Shown here: positions 18,060-26,541 of the stretch, piece by piece | How the letters are laid out: the number at the start of each line of letters is the position of its first letter | How positions within the stretch are numbered: the first letter of the stretch is position 1 | NCBI GenBank assembly: GCA_031548515.1 | Contig: JAVBRB010000004.1 | Location: 4,680 to 68,679 of the forward strand | Direction of reading: 5' to 3' | DNA length: 64,000 bases | DNA from: UBA940 sp031548515 | GTDB lineage: Bacteria > Bacteroidota > Bacteroidia > Bacteroidales > Rikenellaceae | Position numbers and translations under genes: made by a program | Notes under the pieces: generated by a model | Seen by the model: only the letters and a program-made list of their open reading frames with translations | Databases searched by the model: none | Told to the model about the DNA's origin: nothing

Positions 18060-18452
18060 ATGCCTGTCCGTATAGATAAATGGTTGTGGTCCGTAAGGAT
18101 CTACAAGACACGCACTATGGCGGCGGACGCGGTAAAAATGAACCGCGTGTGGGTCAACGGGGCGTGGGTCAAGCCGTCGTACGACGTCAAGACGGGCGAT
18201 ATTATCGACGTGCGCAAAGGACAGATCACATTCAGGTTCCGGATTCTGGAACTGGTGAATAACCGCCTGCCGGCAAGGGATGTCGCGCGATATGTCGAGA
18301 ACATCACTCCGCAGGAAGAACTTGAAAAGCTGTTGGTTCCGCGTGAAACCGTTTTTATCAGCCGCGACCGCGGCACGGGCCGTCCCACAAAAAAAGAGCG
18401 CCGAGATATCGACGCCCTTATGGAGGACCTTTTCCTGGAGGATTTAGACTGA
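18060..18452 (+). CDS. S4-domain RNA-binding protein (HslR/Hsp15-like)
   Basis: The 130-residue basic protein starts MPVRIDKWLWSVRIYKTRTMA, the S4 domain signature of heat-shock protein 15, continuing with VNGAWVKPSYDVKTGD. In E. coli Hsp15 rescues stalled 50S-peptidyl-tRNA. Linkage to pth and rplY supports a ribosome-rescue role. The C-terminal tail (RGTGRPTKKERRDIDAL) is typical of the Bacteroidota versions. A hairpin terminator follows at 18475-18499. Confidence 0.88.
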   Translation: MPVRIDKWLWSVRIYKTRTMAADAVKMNRVWVNGAWVKPSYDVKTGDIIDVRKGQITFRFRILELVNNRLPARDVARYVENITPQEELEKLLVPRETVFISRDRGTGRPTKKERRDIDALMEDLFLEDLD

Positions 18453-18474
18453 CAAAAATATTGTGATTTACACA

Positions 18475-18499
18475 AGGAGGCCGGAAATACGGCCTCTTT
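18475..18499 (+). terminator. Terminator of rplY-pth-S4 operon
   Basis: GAGGCCG (18477-18483), loop GAAATA, CGGCCTC (18490-18496), then TTTG, 25 bases after the S4 gene stop. Confidence 0.75.
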
Positions 18500-18691
18500 G
18501 TCATTCCGAGGGGAACCGGACAGGCAGGACAACAATGCGTCGAACGTTGCCATCCGGCGATGAGGGCTTTACCTTATAAACTAAACCCAAATCAAACTCT
18601 AAACTATCATGTAGTTCCCTTGTTGTGCGATAGATCAGTTTCACTCGCTAAATATTCTCACATCGCACTCGCTCGGGACGATAAATATTGC

Positions 18692-18720
18692 GATAACGAC
18701 AGATCTGTCGTTATCTTTTT
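18692..18720 (+). terminator. 24-bp palindrome followed by a T tract
   Basis: GATAACGACAGA/TCTGTCGTTATC (18692-18715) is perfectly self-complementary and is followed by TTTTT. It looks like a rightward intrinsic terminator, but it is 240 bases after the nearest + gene, so it may belong to a lost gene or short RNA. Confidence 0.55.
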
Positions 18721-18779
18721 CTATTGTAGCATCTAATTCTGCACCGTTATGCATTGCATATCGGCCTTGGGAGCCAAAC

Positions 18780-18813
18780 GGCCCGGACTATTTTCTGAAA
18801 ACAGGTCCGGGCC
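18780..18813 (-). terminator. Hairpin at the 3' end of the capsid island
   Basis: GGCCCGGAC (18780-18788) pairs with GTCCGGGCC (18805-18813), and the TTTTC/GAAAA inside can extend it. It lies 20 bases after the holin stop on the - strand. The following bases are not T-rich, so termination is inferred from position. Confidence 0.5.
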
Positions 18814-18833
18814 ATCGCTACTTTAAGTGAAGA

Positions 18834-19262
18834 TTATTCATCATGGCCGATTGCCCTGCCGACCTTTTTTTTCAGCAGGTTCTTCACCGCGCCGAAAATC
18901 GGGTGTCCGGTTATGTCGGCGGCGTTCTCGAGGTAACTCCAGAATTCGACGCCGCACACGAAACCCGTAAAAATCTTGGCCAAGTGCAGTTCAACGAACG
19001 TGAGTACCATGCTGTCGAGCATCCATGCCAGAGCGATCCCAGCCATCACGAATATCAGCTTTGTGACAGTGTCCCATGCCCTGCGGCTCGAAAACCGCCA
19101 TTGCAATCCGGCCCGGCGGGAGCGGCATCGGCCGGCGACAATCCCCGTCACGAAATCCATCGCGACAAAGGCCATGGCGCAAACGATAAGTCCCTGCGCC
19201 GGAGCGAACAGCGCAAAAAACCCGGCGACACAACCCCACAAGCATTTAAAGGTATTTTCCAT
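18834..19262 (-). CDS. phage holin family protein
   Basis: The 142-residue protein has three to four hydrophobic segments, with the MDFVTGIVAG motif near residue 35 that marks the phage_holin_4 (toxin secretion/lysis holin) family. A basic patch (RCRSRRAGLQWRFSSRR) follows. Holins form inner-membrane holes for endolysin release. No endolysin gene is adjacent, so lysis would depend on a gene elsewhere or the protein has another use. It is the last gene of the island. Confidence 0.8.
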   Translation of the reverse strand: MENTFKCLWGCVAGFFALFAPAQGLIVCAMAFVAMDFVTGIVAGRCRSRRAGLQWRFSSRRAWDTVTKLIFVMAGIALAWMLDSMVLTFVELHLAKIFTGFVCGVEFWSYLENAADITGHPIFGAVKNLLKKKVGRAIGHDE

Positions 19263-19267
19263 AGCGG

Positions 19268-19735
19268 CTACAAGACTACATGTCCTTCGATGGAGCGGCG
19301 GTTTCGGATGTTTTTACATGCGTCATATTCAGGGAAACCGGCGGGATCGGACTCTATATGCCCGACTGCGCGTTTCACGAGGGCCGAGGCATCACTCCGC
19401 AGACGTCGCACGGCATAGCGCAATTTCGTATCGCCTGCCTTTGCAAGGTTTCTCGAATTGATCTCGACCACCCCGGCTGCCCCGGCCTGGACCGACAATG
19501 ACGGCAACATCAGCAGTTTCACATACAAAGCGAGCGGCGGCAGGATGTATTCCGACAAAAACTCCGGATATTCTCCTGCACACAGTTTCCCGTACAGCAG
19601 TTCGCCCAAAACGGGACGGATGAACTTCTGCTGCGCGGCGAGTATAGTGGATTCGGAAACGGCATCCGCGGTTATGAAATCGGGGGCGCGGAAAGCCATC
19701 TCAGCTACCTGCGCAGGTGTAATTAATAGTTCCAT
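19268..19735 (-). CDS. DUF6712-like phage protein (putative head-tail connector)
   Basis: The 155-residue, mostly helical protein begins MELLITPAQVAEMAF. It contains ESTILAAQQKFIRPVLGELLYGKL and a GAAGVVEI loop, the pattern of the DUF6712 proteins found beside portal genes in Bacteroidota phages. By position and size it may be the head-tail connector (gp6-like), which is an inference. It is 5 bases upstream of the holin and is separated from portal by a 201-base non-coding insert. Confidence 0.6.
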   Translation of the reverse strand: MELLITPAQVAEMAFRAPDFITADAVSESTILAAQQKFIRPVLGELLYGKLCAGEYPEFLSEYILPPLALYVKLLMLPSLSVQAGAAGVVEINSRNLAKAGDTKLRYAVRRLRSDASALVKRAVGHIESDPAGFPEYDACKNIRNRRSIEGHVVL

Positions 19736-19942
19736 AATTCAAATTATTATTGAAGCTGTATGGAAGATCGGATTTAACTTCGTTTTCCTCCTCGCGGCTC
19801 GGCAAAATAAATTTATTAATTTTGCTCTCGCTCCCAGCGTCGGCTTAGGCGGACGAAAAGCGAAGAGCGGAGTGTACTGACGTGCATGAGCATCCGAGCG
19901 ACGACGTCCAACGTCAAAGCCGCCTTTCATACAGCTTCAATC
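19736..19942. repeat. MITE-like non-coding insert bounded by inverted repeats
   Basis: TTGAAGCTGTATG (19750-19762) is repeated in inverted form as CATACAGCTTCAA (19928-19940), with matching extended to about 18 bases with one mismatch. The interior carries a hairpin (GCAAAAT ... ATTTTGC near 19802-19826) and a 27-base motif (19778-19804) that recurs at 45892-45918. It encodes nothing and separates portal from the DUF6712-like gene; its right arm overlaps the last codons of portal. Confidence 0.6.
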
Positions 19943-21172
19943 AATGTTTTTCATATTATACTTGGTGATCTGGCCCAGGTACCACTGCTGGTTCGGGTCT
20001 TCCGGGTCATATTCCAGACCGTCTGCCTTGCGGGCCTCCCATACCTTCATATAAAGGGGTTTGGCCTTAGTCGGTGGACGGTTCACCACTTGTAGCGACG
20101 ACGTATCGACGCACAGGATAAGCTCCAGCACACGGCGGATCGGCTCCAGAAGTTCGGCCTGCTCGGCGAGGATAACCGTGTTGAGTGCAATCTCGTACTC
20201 GTGCAGGATGCGCTCGGCGTTAAAGCCGCTGTTGTAGTCGAGGCCGCTCAGCGAACGGAACCACGAGTGAGCCACGACGATATCCGAAGTGGCCTGGTCG
20301 TGCAGCGTCTTCCAGTCGCCCTCATTGGCCGAAGCGATGGGGATGAAGCGCGAAGAGTCGTTCTGGTCGCTTTCCTTTATCATGAACATCACCTGTCCGG
20401 GATTACCGGCGAACTTACGTTCGGCTGTCTTCACGATTTCGTCGGCCTGCTGTTCGTCGTCGACTGCGCCGTCGAGCATCATAACACCCGAAAGCTGGAA
20501 CGAATTGTCCAGACGGCTGATATTCCATTTATCTGTCTTATATGCGATAGCCGAAACGTTCATACCGGCGATATACGAAGGCACTCCATAGTGTCGGAAC
20601 ATCGGCTCGTAGTCCTTGTAGTGAATAATGGAACGCAGCAGGCCGTCATCACACGCTGCAAAATCGGGATAAAGCGGCAGACATTTCGCCTCGGAGTATT
20701 TGTAGCGCGTCCAATCATGATGCAGGATGATACCGGCGCCGTCTTTCGCAACACGGCAGCCCGAAGCGTCCTGATGGTGCAGCGACAGGAATGTGTTGGC
20801 CTTGTCGGTCACCACTTCGAGAAATGCGTTGCCGAACAGTGACTTGTCGAAAGCCAGTTTGTTCAGGACCTGGCGCAGGGTTTCGCCCCTGCCATTGGCC
20901 CGCCCGACAAATCGCCCGAGGTCCTGCTGGTTCTGGTCGAACGAGAGACCTTTGCCTGAGATATAGTCGGCCTTGTCATTGATGATGCGGCGGTGGGTAG
21001 TCGAACGTCGCGACATCAGCGCCAAGGCGTTAGGAAACAGGTTGTCGTCGCCCCAACGCCAGAATTTAGCGTCGGAAACCATCCTCCCGGAAGCCCAGCC
21101 TGCCATCGGCTCTTTCGATCCGCGCACAGCGTAAACTCTACCCTGACGCCGGTTGTTATTATTTCTTCTCAT
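19937..21172 (-). CDS. phage portal protein
   Basis: The 411-residue protein resembles HK97-type portals: an N-terminal WRWGDDNLFPNAL segment, RRIINDKADYISGKGL, then LNKLAFDKSLFGNAFLEVV, and a C-terminal clip/crown part with NAERILHEYEIALNTVILAEQAELLEPIRRVLELI. Portals form the dodecameric DNA gate of the head and dock terminase. It lies downstream of the capsid gene, the reverse of the usual terminase-portal-protease-capsid order. A hairpin at 21222-21245 separates it from the 163-aa gene. Confidence 0.85.
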   Translation of the reverse strand: MRRNNNNRRQGRVYAVRGSKEPMAGWASGRMVSDAKFWRWGDDNLFPNALALMSRRSTTHRRIINDKADYISGKGLSFDQNQQDLGRFVGRANGRGETLRQVLNKLAFDKSLFGNAFLEVVTDKANTFLSLHHQDASGCRVAKDGAGIILHHDWTRYKYSEAKCLPLYPDFAACDDGLLRSIIHYKDYEPMFRHYGVPSYIAGMNVSAIAYKTDKWNISRLDNSFQLSGVMMLDGAVDDEQQADEIVKTAERKFAGNPGQVMFMIKESDQNDSSRFIPIASANEGDWKTLHDQATSDIVVAHSWFRSLSGLDYNSGFNAERILHEYEIALNTVILAEQAELLEPIRRVLELILCVDTSSLQVVNRPPTKAKPLYMKVWEARKADGLEYDPEDPNQQWYLGQITKYNMKNID

Positions 21173-21221
21173 TGATTTGCATTTATTATTTCTCCTTTGT
21201 GAAACAAATCGATAAACCGAA

Positions 21222-21245
21222 GGGACAGGCCGGAGTGCCTGCCCC
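21222..21245 (-). terminator. Intercistronic hairpin between capsid-side and portal genes
   Basis: On the - strand GGGGCAGGC, loop ACTCCG, GCCTGTCCC forms a 9-bp stem with one G-U pair. It lies in the 89-base gap after the 163-aa gene. It could attenuate transcription so that capsid exceeds portal, or stabilise the upstream mRNA 3' end. Confidence 0.5.
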
Positions 21246-21261
21246 TTATTCTCAGTGTAGA

Positions 21262-21753
21262 TCAGCCCTTCAACGGCTTTGAATATTCCGTATCCGTGCT
21301 TTCAAATATTACCGTTACCGACGGGAAGTCCGGGTAGCGGGAGCCGGAATCGGAAAAACCCTTCGTCAGCCGGAGCGGATACTTCGCGCCGAATCGTGGC
21401 GAGTATCCTGCCAGAAGACGTTGCCCTGCACCTGTGGTAATCAGAGCGATAAAACCGGTGGTTTCGGAAAGTTCTGTCAGCGCAAGGTGTGTTTCCTCTC
21501 CGGCTGGAAACTCCACCTTCAATGTATGCCTGACCAACGGCTGTCCTCCTGCACCAAAAGCTTCTTCAGTGTACGACGCACGGTCTTCACGGAACACATA
21601 TGCCGCAAAAGGCTCTGAAGTTTCCGCAGAGGTAAAGCAATCCCCGGCGGGATCATATACGGCACTTTTAAAATCCGGCACAGCGATCAATCCGACTGAA
21701 ACTATACCACCGGCGGGTTTCGACGATGCCCTGCCTAATCCGCGTAATCGCAT
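21262..21753 (-). CDS. phage structural protein of unknown role (possibly tail-tube-like)
   Basis: The 163-residue, beta-rich protein contains RHTLKVEFPAGEETHLALTE and TGFIALITTGAGQRLLAGYS, ending PDFPSVTVIFESTDTEYSKPL. The last pattern resembles the small tail-tube or tail-terminator type proteins of Bacteroidota siphophages, but this is a weak resemblance only. It starts 11 bases after the major capsid stop and is therefore probably made at a similar level. Confidence 0.5.
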   Translation of the reverse strand: MRLRGLGRASSKPAGGIVSVGLIAVPDFKSAVYDPAGDCFTSAETSEPFAAYVFREDRASYTEEAFGAGGQPLVRHTLKVEFPAGEETHLALTELSETTGFIALITTGAGQRLLAGYSPRFGAKYPLRLTKGFSDSGSRYPDFPSVTVIFESTDTEYSKPLKG

Positions 21754-21764
21754 TACGGTCGACG

Positions 21765-22736
21765 CTATTTAGCCGAAAACGAGATCAATTCCGGCAGCAG
21801 ATAGTCACATCCGGCCATAAAAACGGCCCTTTGGCGGTTCTCCATCTGATCGGGGTTGTACCACATTCTGACCTCTGTACCGGGGAAATCGGCGGTATTG
21901 ACAGCCAATGCCAGATTGCGGCGGTCGGTCAGCAGAACGAACGACGAGGGCATGTCGTCGAGTTCGGAAAGATAACCCGAGAGTTGTACATCCACGACTG
22001 GTATGCCCCTGTAGGATAGAGACTCGCGGCCTTCCTGTTTTGCGATATACGCGGCTTCGAGCGTGGCGCTGTCAAGCGATTCCTCATACTTGGAATAGAT
22101 ATCCGATGTAACGAAGTACGCCAGCCCACCCTGGTTTTTGGCCTCTTTGAGCAGCACCGGCGCCTGATCCCACACTTTTTTCAGAATGGCCTCACCGTTA
22201 TCTGCAGCGCCTATTTCCGAGTAAGCGAACTTGCTCTCGTCTTCGGTTATATCGTTGAATATCCGTATGAGAAAGCCGTCGAATGTATTGAACAGGCCGT
22301 TGGTGCGACCGGTATTGCCGAGCCACATGGTAGCACGGATGCTTTCTGCGATAGACTCCTTGAAGAGCTTTGTTTCGGCCTCTTCGAGTTCGGTACCGCC
22401 CAGGTCATCCATATTGACGTCGGCTCTGTTCGTGATGAGTTCGTAAACCATCGTGAAATAGTCCGAAGCGGAATAGCCCATTTCGGCCTTCACCTTGTGG
22501 AGGTCGATGGTTTTCTGGAATTTCTCGGCCGAAACTCCTCCGTTCCATCCTCCGGTGGTGTATTTCCGGAGGATATTGCTTGCCCCGCGCCAGAAATTCA
22601 GCGTCGTGGGAACGGGCATATTATACATTATTTTGATACCCAGGTCGTTTGCCTCTGGACCTGATAACATCGGGCGGAAAAAGATCGTTTCGAGATCTTT
22701 GCCGGAATAGGTTTTCGGTTCTGTGATAATGCTCAT
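21765..22736 (-). CDS. phage major capsid protein
   Basis: The 323-residue protein follows the prohead protease gene after 30 bases, as in HK97-like modules. Internal patterns (KIMYNMPVPTTLNFW, ESIRATMWLGNTG, GIPVVDVQ, LLTDRRNLALAVNTAD, EVRMWYNPDQMENRQRAVFMAGCDYLLPELI) match capsid proteins of Bacteroidota temperate phages. The N-terminal delta domain is short or absent. Start at 22736 is the only ATG near the conserved beginning. Confidence 0.82.
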   Translation of the reverse strand: MSIITEPKTYSGKDLETIFFRPMLSGPEANDLGIKIMYNMPVPTTLNFWRGASNILRKYTTGGWNGGVSAEKFQKTIDLHKVKAEMGYSASDYFTMVYELITNRADVNMDDLGGTELEEAETKLFKESIAESIRATMWLGNTGRTNGLFNTFDGFLIRIFNDITEDESKFAYSEIGAADNGEAILKKVWDQAPVLLKEAKNQGGLAYFVTSDIYSKYEESLDSATLEAAYIAKQEGRESLSYRGIPVVDVQLSGYLSELDDMPSSFVLLTDRRNLALAVNTADFPGTEVRMWYNPDQMENRQRAVFMAGCDYLLPELISFSAK

Positions 22737-22766
22737 TGCTGTTTTGATTTTTTGATTTGATCTTGA

Positions 22767-23693
22767 TTATTTAAGGAATCCCTCCGCATCCCTTTGGTAG
22801 GCGTCATGATTGGCCGAACGGCGGCTATCCGTGGGCGAAGGGTCTTCTTTTGATTTTGTTTCGGTAGGACGTGCGCGGAGTTGCGCGTTCTCGCTTTCGA
22901 GCGAGGTGATCTTATGCCGGAGTTGTTGCAGTTCGGCATCCTGCTGCCAACGCAGGGCGTCGGCATCGGAGGTATTGGCGGGAAGCGGGGTCGCTTTTTC
23001 GCCCGACAGGAAATCGACGATGGCGGCAATGCGTCCCGAAAGGCTTTTGCGTTTGGACGACGAGTCCTTTCCACCCATCAGTACAGCGGCTTCGTCCGAA
23101 ACGGTTGCGGACTCGGTAATGCGGTCGACAAGCCCCATGGCAAGTGTTTCCTCCGGGGACATCCATCTTCCGCCGCCGTTGTTCTCGGACATAAGCGAGG
23201 CAAATTCCCCTGCGTCGCGGCCAGAACGCGCGGCATAGATCGAGGCTATGCGCTCGTCGGTTTTCTGCAGCAATTCTTCCCTCTGGCGGAAGTCATTGGC
23301 GTTACCCTCGCAGTTGCTGACGGCGTTGTGGACAAGGTAGAGCGAATTCGCCGAGATCTCGCGGCGGCCTGCGGATGCGGCCTGCGCAATGACGGTAGCC
23401 GCCGAAGCCACATAACCGTAACAGCGCGTCGTTATTTTCGCATCCAGTGCGGTCAGCGTGTCGTAAATCAGGAGCGCATCGCCCACATCGCCGCCGGTCG
23501 AACGGATATTCACCACGACCTCTCCCGAGCATATCTTCGAGATAGCGCCGAGCGTCTCCTTGAATTTACGGTAGGTGGCGACACGGCCTGACGGCTCCTC
23601 GAACTGCCACTCCTCCGGCACCCCGATCACGCCCTCAACGTCGAGGACGGTCACACCGGGCGCCGCATTCGTAATTTTGATTTCTGCTAACAT
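22767..23693 (-). CDS. ClpP-type phage prohead protease
   Basis: The 308-residue protein has a ClpP/S14 domain: INIRSTGGDVGDALLIYDTL forms the substrate-strand loop. The nucleophilic Ser is in GYVASAATVIAQAA, and the His is in LYLVHNAVS. The C-terminal ~90 residues are a coiled coil (RWQQDAELQQLRHKITSLESENAQLRA), which may act as the scaffold that is cleaved out during head assembly. The start at 23693 (MLAEIKIT) is preferred to an upstream in-frame extension overlapping the 89-aa gene. The protease-capsid order is canonical. Confidence 0.83.
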   Translation of the reverse strand: MLAEIKITNAAPGVTVLDVEGVIGVPEEWQFEEPSGRVATYRKFKETLGAISKICSGEVVVNIRSTGGDVGDALLIYDTLTALDAKITTRCYGYVASAATVIAQAASAGRREISANSLYLVHNAVSNCEGNANDFRQREELLQKTDERIASIYAARSGRDAGEFASLMSENNGGGRWMSPEETLAMGLVDRITESATVSDEAAVLMGGKDSSSKRKSLSGRIAAIVDFLSGEKATPLPANTSDADALRWQQDAELQQLRHKITSLESENAQLRARPTETKSKEDPSPTDSRRSANHDAYQRDAEGFLK

Positions 23694-23704
23694 TTTTTTG
23701 ATTT

Positions 23705-23974
23705 TCAGATATTGATATCGATATAATAATACATGCACTTACGAACATATTCATACGTAGCGCAGAAGTATTCGGCCGCGAGCCACATCGCATCGACTTT
23801 TCCAGAACCTGACTTCACGAGTTCGTCTACATGTCTCCGGACCGCCAGCACCTTGCACAGTGTGTGATCGACGACACCTATGCGGCACAGCTCTGCAACG
23901 ATCTCCGCAGCAGGAAGTTTCCCGTAGCGTTCGGCCACTATGCGGGCCAACTCTTTCTCGTATCGAGTCATCAT
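23705..23974 (-). CDS. hypothetical phage-island protein, 89 aa
   Basis: A small mainly helical protein: MTRYEKELARIVAERYGKLPAAEIVAELCRIG, then AVRRHVDELVKSGSG and an aromatic C terminus (YFCATYEYVRKCMYYY). The pattern is that of a small DNA- or protein-binding factor, but no family is recognised. Translation could begin at 23974 or 23971. It overlaps neither neighbour when the protease start is taken at 23693. Confidence 0.6.
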   Translation of the reverse strand: MMTRYEKELARIVAERYGKLPAAEIVAELCRIGVVDHTLCKVLAVRRHVDELVKSGSGKVDAMWLAAEYFCATYEYVRKCMYYYIDINI

Positions 23975-23978
23975 GGCG

Positions 23979-24149
23979 TCAGAAACTGGCTTTTTCGACT
24001 ATGGCGCGGATGCTGTTCTGAGCGTCGGTAATGTCGGATTCGACTACGTAGATACGGAGCGAGGCCAGCGACTGCGCGATCAGTTCCACGGTTTCGGAAT
24101 AGGTAACGGGCCGGTCTGCCGTTTCGGCTCTTTTTTCAATAGTTTCCAT
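23979..24149 (-). CDS. hypothetical phage-island protein, 56 aa
   Basis: This short frame encodes METIEKRAETADRPVTYSET followed by VELIAQSLASLRIYVVESD and ends EKASF. It lies tightly between the 793-aa gene (3 bases upstream) and the 89-aa gene (4 bases downstream), which supports it as a real cistron. It is helical and acidic. No function is recognised. Confidence 0.6.
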   Translation of the reverse strand: METIEKRAETADRPVTYSETVELIAQSLASLRIYVVESDITDAQNSIRAIVEKASF

Positions 24150-24152
24150 CGT

Positions 24153-26534
24153 TTACTGGATGTGTTTGATAAATATACATTTGGTAGATGCTGCCGAAGG
24201 GTTGTAATTACACACCTCTTCAAGCGTGTAGTAACCCTGTTCACCGTCGAGATCGAGGCGGAAGATGCTGTTGAAATCCGGACCTGTTCCGGTCGGGAAA
24301 GATAGCGATTCCACATCTACCGGGTCCAGGTCGAGCCACAAGGTGACACGCCGCGAGTTGTTCCATAGCCTGATATCGCGGTCGTAACGCGAGTGGAGTC
24401 CGGCGCAGCCGTCGCGATCCTCGAAACAGAGGGTATAGCCCTTGTCCGGCGCATGGAACGCCAGTTTCGGGTAAGCCGACGCATCGGACGGCCAACCCCA
24501 CAACTCGTTTACCGAAAGCGGTTTCATCCCTTCGTAGCGGACTATCTTAGGCTCGAAATTGAGGTCTTCGGTACGGTCGAGCGTTTCAGCCGATGTATCA
24601 CCGGTTTGGATCAATGATGCCGACGGTGCGCCGACGTAGACGTTTGCGGCATTGAGCGTACATGTGAACATCGGGTTCTCCCACACCGATATCGAATCCG
24701 CCGCGGCCGTGTTTTCAACCCGCGCACTCCAGTAGCCCATTTTGTCGCCGGCAGATTGATTATAGCGAGTCACGGCTCCATCGCCCGAACGATAGCACCA
24801 CACCATCGTCTGCGCAAGGTCTCCGCCGAGTTCTTCCACAGTCACAGGCTTATCGAGATCGATACGGCGTGTCCAGTCCACGATTCGGGAATCGGAATAG
24901 AAGTCATCTCGCGGCTCGATACGGACTCTCCTCGCACGGTTGTCTGTGTGGAAACATAGGTTGAACATCTGGCGCATGGCATTTATGAAATCCATCTGGG
25001 TCGCGCTGTGGGCGGCAACGTCGGCAAACGTAACCGTTGATCCTTCAGTCGGCTGGGCGTAGAACACCGGTCGCACCCACACTTTGTCGCTTATAGTGAT
25101 CGCCATACCCGTATTTGCTCCACCGAAATATATCTGGTCGAAGAATTTCGGTTTCGACGGCGTAACCGATTCCGGGGGCGTGCGAACGGTCAGTTCCACG
25201 TCTGTAGTACCGGTTTCGGTCACAAAACCGTCGTACAGCGCCCAATCTCCCGCATATAAATTCCAGCTTCCTGTCGACGAGGTGCGGTAGTAAAGCACGG
25301 GATTGCTGACCGGCAGCGTTGTGGCTACGGTTACGGTCGAGAAACGGGTCGAAACGGCGGCAAGGCTCTCCGTAGTTATTCCTCCGGTCGATGTTTCCGC
25401 CGAGTACCGCAGTTGGTACTGCCTTCCAGCCAAATGATCAAACACGATTAGCGCATATTTGCGGGCGGGACGGAACGACGTGCGGCGGTCGGGATAGGAA
25501 TTCACCAGTTTGAAAGTACGCGTCGAATCCTCGCCAAGGTAAATGCGATTGAAGCCGGTAAGTTCGGTGCGGCTTTTCATGTAATAGTCGGTAGTGTACT
25601 TTATATGGTACTGGAACCCGACCGAGACCGCCGACGCGGGTATGAACGCTACACGGTCGTCGTCCATCCGGAAGCATCCGCCATTGGTAAAGACGTCGTC
25701 ATATGACACCCCGCCCGAAACCTGCATCGGGTCGGCTGTATCGACGATATTTCCGACCGTGTAGGCTACCCTGTATGGATCGGCATACACCCGTCCGGAC
25801 GAATTCGCAATGGCCGACCGCGGTGCGAATCTACGTGCGAAGAAATCCATATTTGCCTTCTGGACAGAAACGTCACGGATTGGGTAATTGCCGCTGATGT
25901 AGAGTGACGAGAACATTTCGCCGTCCACAAAATTCGACTCGACCGTGTAGCCGCTTTCGGCGAAAATAGCCCGCAGAAGTGTTGCCGCATGGATAAAAGG
26001 ATGGTAATCGTCACATGAAAGCACTTTCATGGCGGGAATGACGTTACCCGATGAATAATCGTAGGTAGGTTTTTCACGCATCACGGGCAGGAACCTTACC
26101 GGAGTACTGCCTGTCCAGCTCGTCATGATGTTCGGGCCGGTCAGCGTTTTCGAATAGTCGATCCCCGTCGTGCGGAGCGAGCGCGAAGCCGCCCTTCTTG
26201 CCCATTCTTTCGAGGCGCCGATGATGTGCACTTCATAATATCCCCTCCCGCCAGAACGTTCGCACCGGCTTAGGTACAGCGGCCCTTCTATCATCACCGC
26301 GCCTTCATGTTCGATGCGTCCGGTGTGTTCAGCTGCATTGAAACGGTCCCGCCCGTGTATTTCGGCAGCGTATCTGAGAACCGAATCGTTGAGCGGAGTC
26401 ATAGGGATACGGATACTGCGCGTGTAGCCTGTACGTCCTTTCTGCGGATCTGTTATAGTCGTTATCGAGAGCGATATCGAAACGGCGGTCGAAGAATCGA
26501 TATCCACCGGCAGGTTGTCAATATATAGTTTCAT
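24153..26534 (-). CDS. large phage-island protein (putative tail-tip/baseplate), 793 aa
   Basis: The N-terminal MKLYIDNLPVDIDSSTAVSIS introduces a beta domain, with GYTRSIRIPMTPLND next. The middle contains fibronectin-like turns (TVATTLPVSNPVLYYRTSSTGSWNLYAG). A later part, FINAMRQMFNLCFHTDNRARRVRIEPRDDFY, resembles the hub-type segment of phage tail-tip proteins. No enzymatic motif is seen. Size and position near the 339-aa beta-rich protein suggest a tail-tip or spike assembly; this is inference. No tape-measure gene precedes it. Confidence 0.55.
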   Translation of the reverse strand: MKLYIDNLPVDIDSSTAVSISLSITTITDPQKGRTGYTRSIRIPMTPLNDSVLRYAAEIHGRDRFNAAEHTGRIEHEGAVMIEGPLYLSRCERSGGRGYYEVHIIGASKEWARRAASRSLRTTGIDYSKTLTGPNIMTSWTGSTPVRFLPVMREKPTYDYSSGNVIPAMKVLSCDDYHPFIHAATLLRAIFAESGYTVESNFVDGEMFSSLYISGNYPIRDVSVQKANMDFFARRFAPRSAIANSSGRVYADPYRVAYTVGNIVDTADPMQVSGGVSYDDVFTNGGCFRMDDDRVAFIPASAVSVGFQYHIKYTTDYYMKSRTELTGFNRIYLGEDSTRTFKLVNSYPDRRTSFRPARKYALIVFDHLAGRQYQLRYSAETSTGGITTESLAAVSTRFSTVTVATTLPVSNPVLYYRTSSTGSWNLYAGDWALYDGFVTETGTTDVELTVRTPPESVTPSKPKFFDQIYFGGANTGMAITISDKVWVRPVFYAQPTEGSTVTFADVAAHSATQMDFINAMRQMFNLCFHTDNRARRVRIEPRDDFYSDSRIVDWTRRIDLDKPVTVEELGGDLAQTMVWCYRSGDGAVTRYNQSAGDKMGYWSARVENTAAADSISVWENPMFTCTLNAANVYVGAPSASLIQTGDTSAETLDRTEDLNFEPKIVRYEGMKPLSVNELWGWPSDASAYPKLAFHAPDKGYTLCFEDRDGCAGLHSRYDRDIRLWNNSRRVTLWLDLDPVDVESLSFPTGTGPDFNSIFRLDLDGEQGYYTLEEVCNYNPSAASTKCIFIKHIQ

Positions 26535-26541
26535 TCCGCCG

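Larger units (their letters stand above)
18500..18833. other. Non-coding junction between core genes and capsid island
   Basis: No gene is supported in these 334 bases. The stretch holds a CATTCCGAGGGGAA word at about 18502, two stem-loops annotated separately (18692-18720, 18780-18813) and A/T-rich spacer. It marks the left edge of the capsid island, but no integration-site duplication was recognised. Confidence 0.4.

Noticed and set aside
18500..18833. Possible attL/attR of a prophage at the edges of the capsid island
   Set aside because: No matching direct repeat was found at the other edge (28767-28942), and no integrase or tRNA gene is present.
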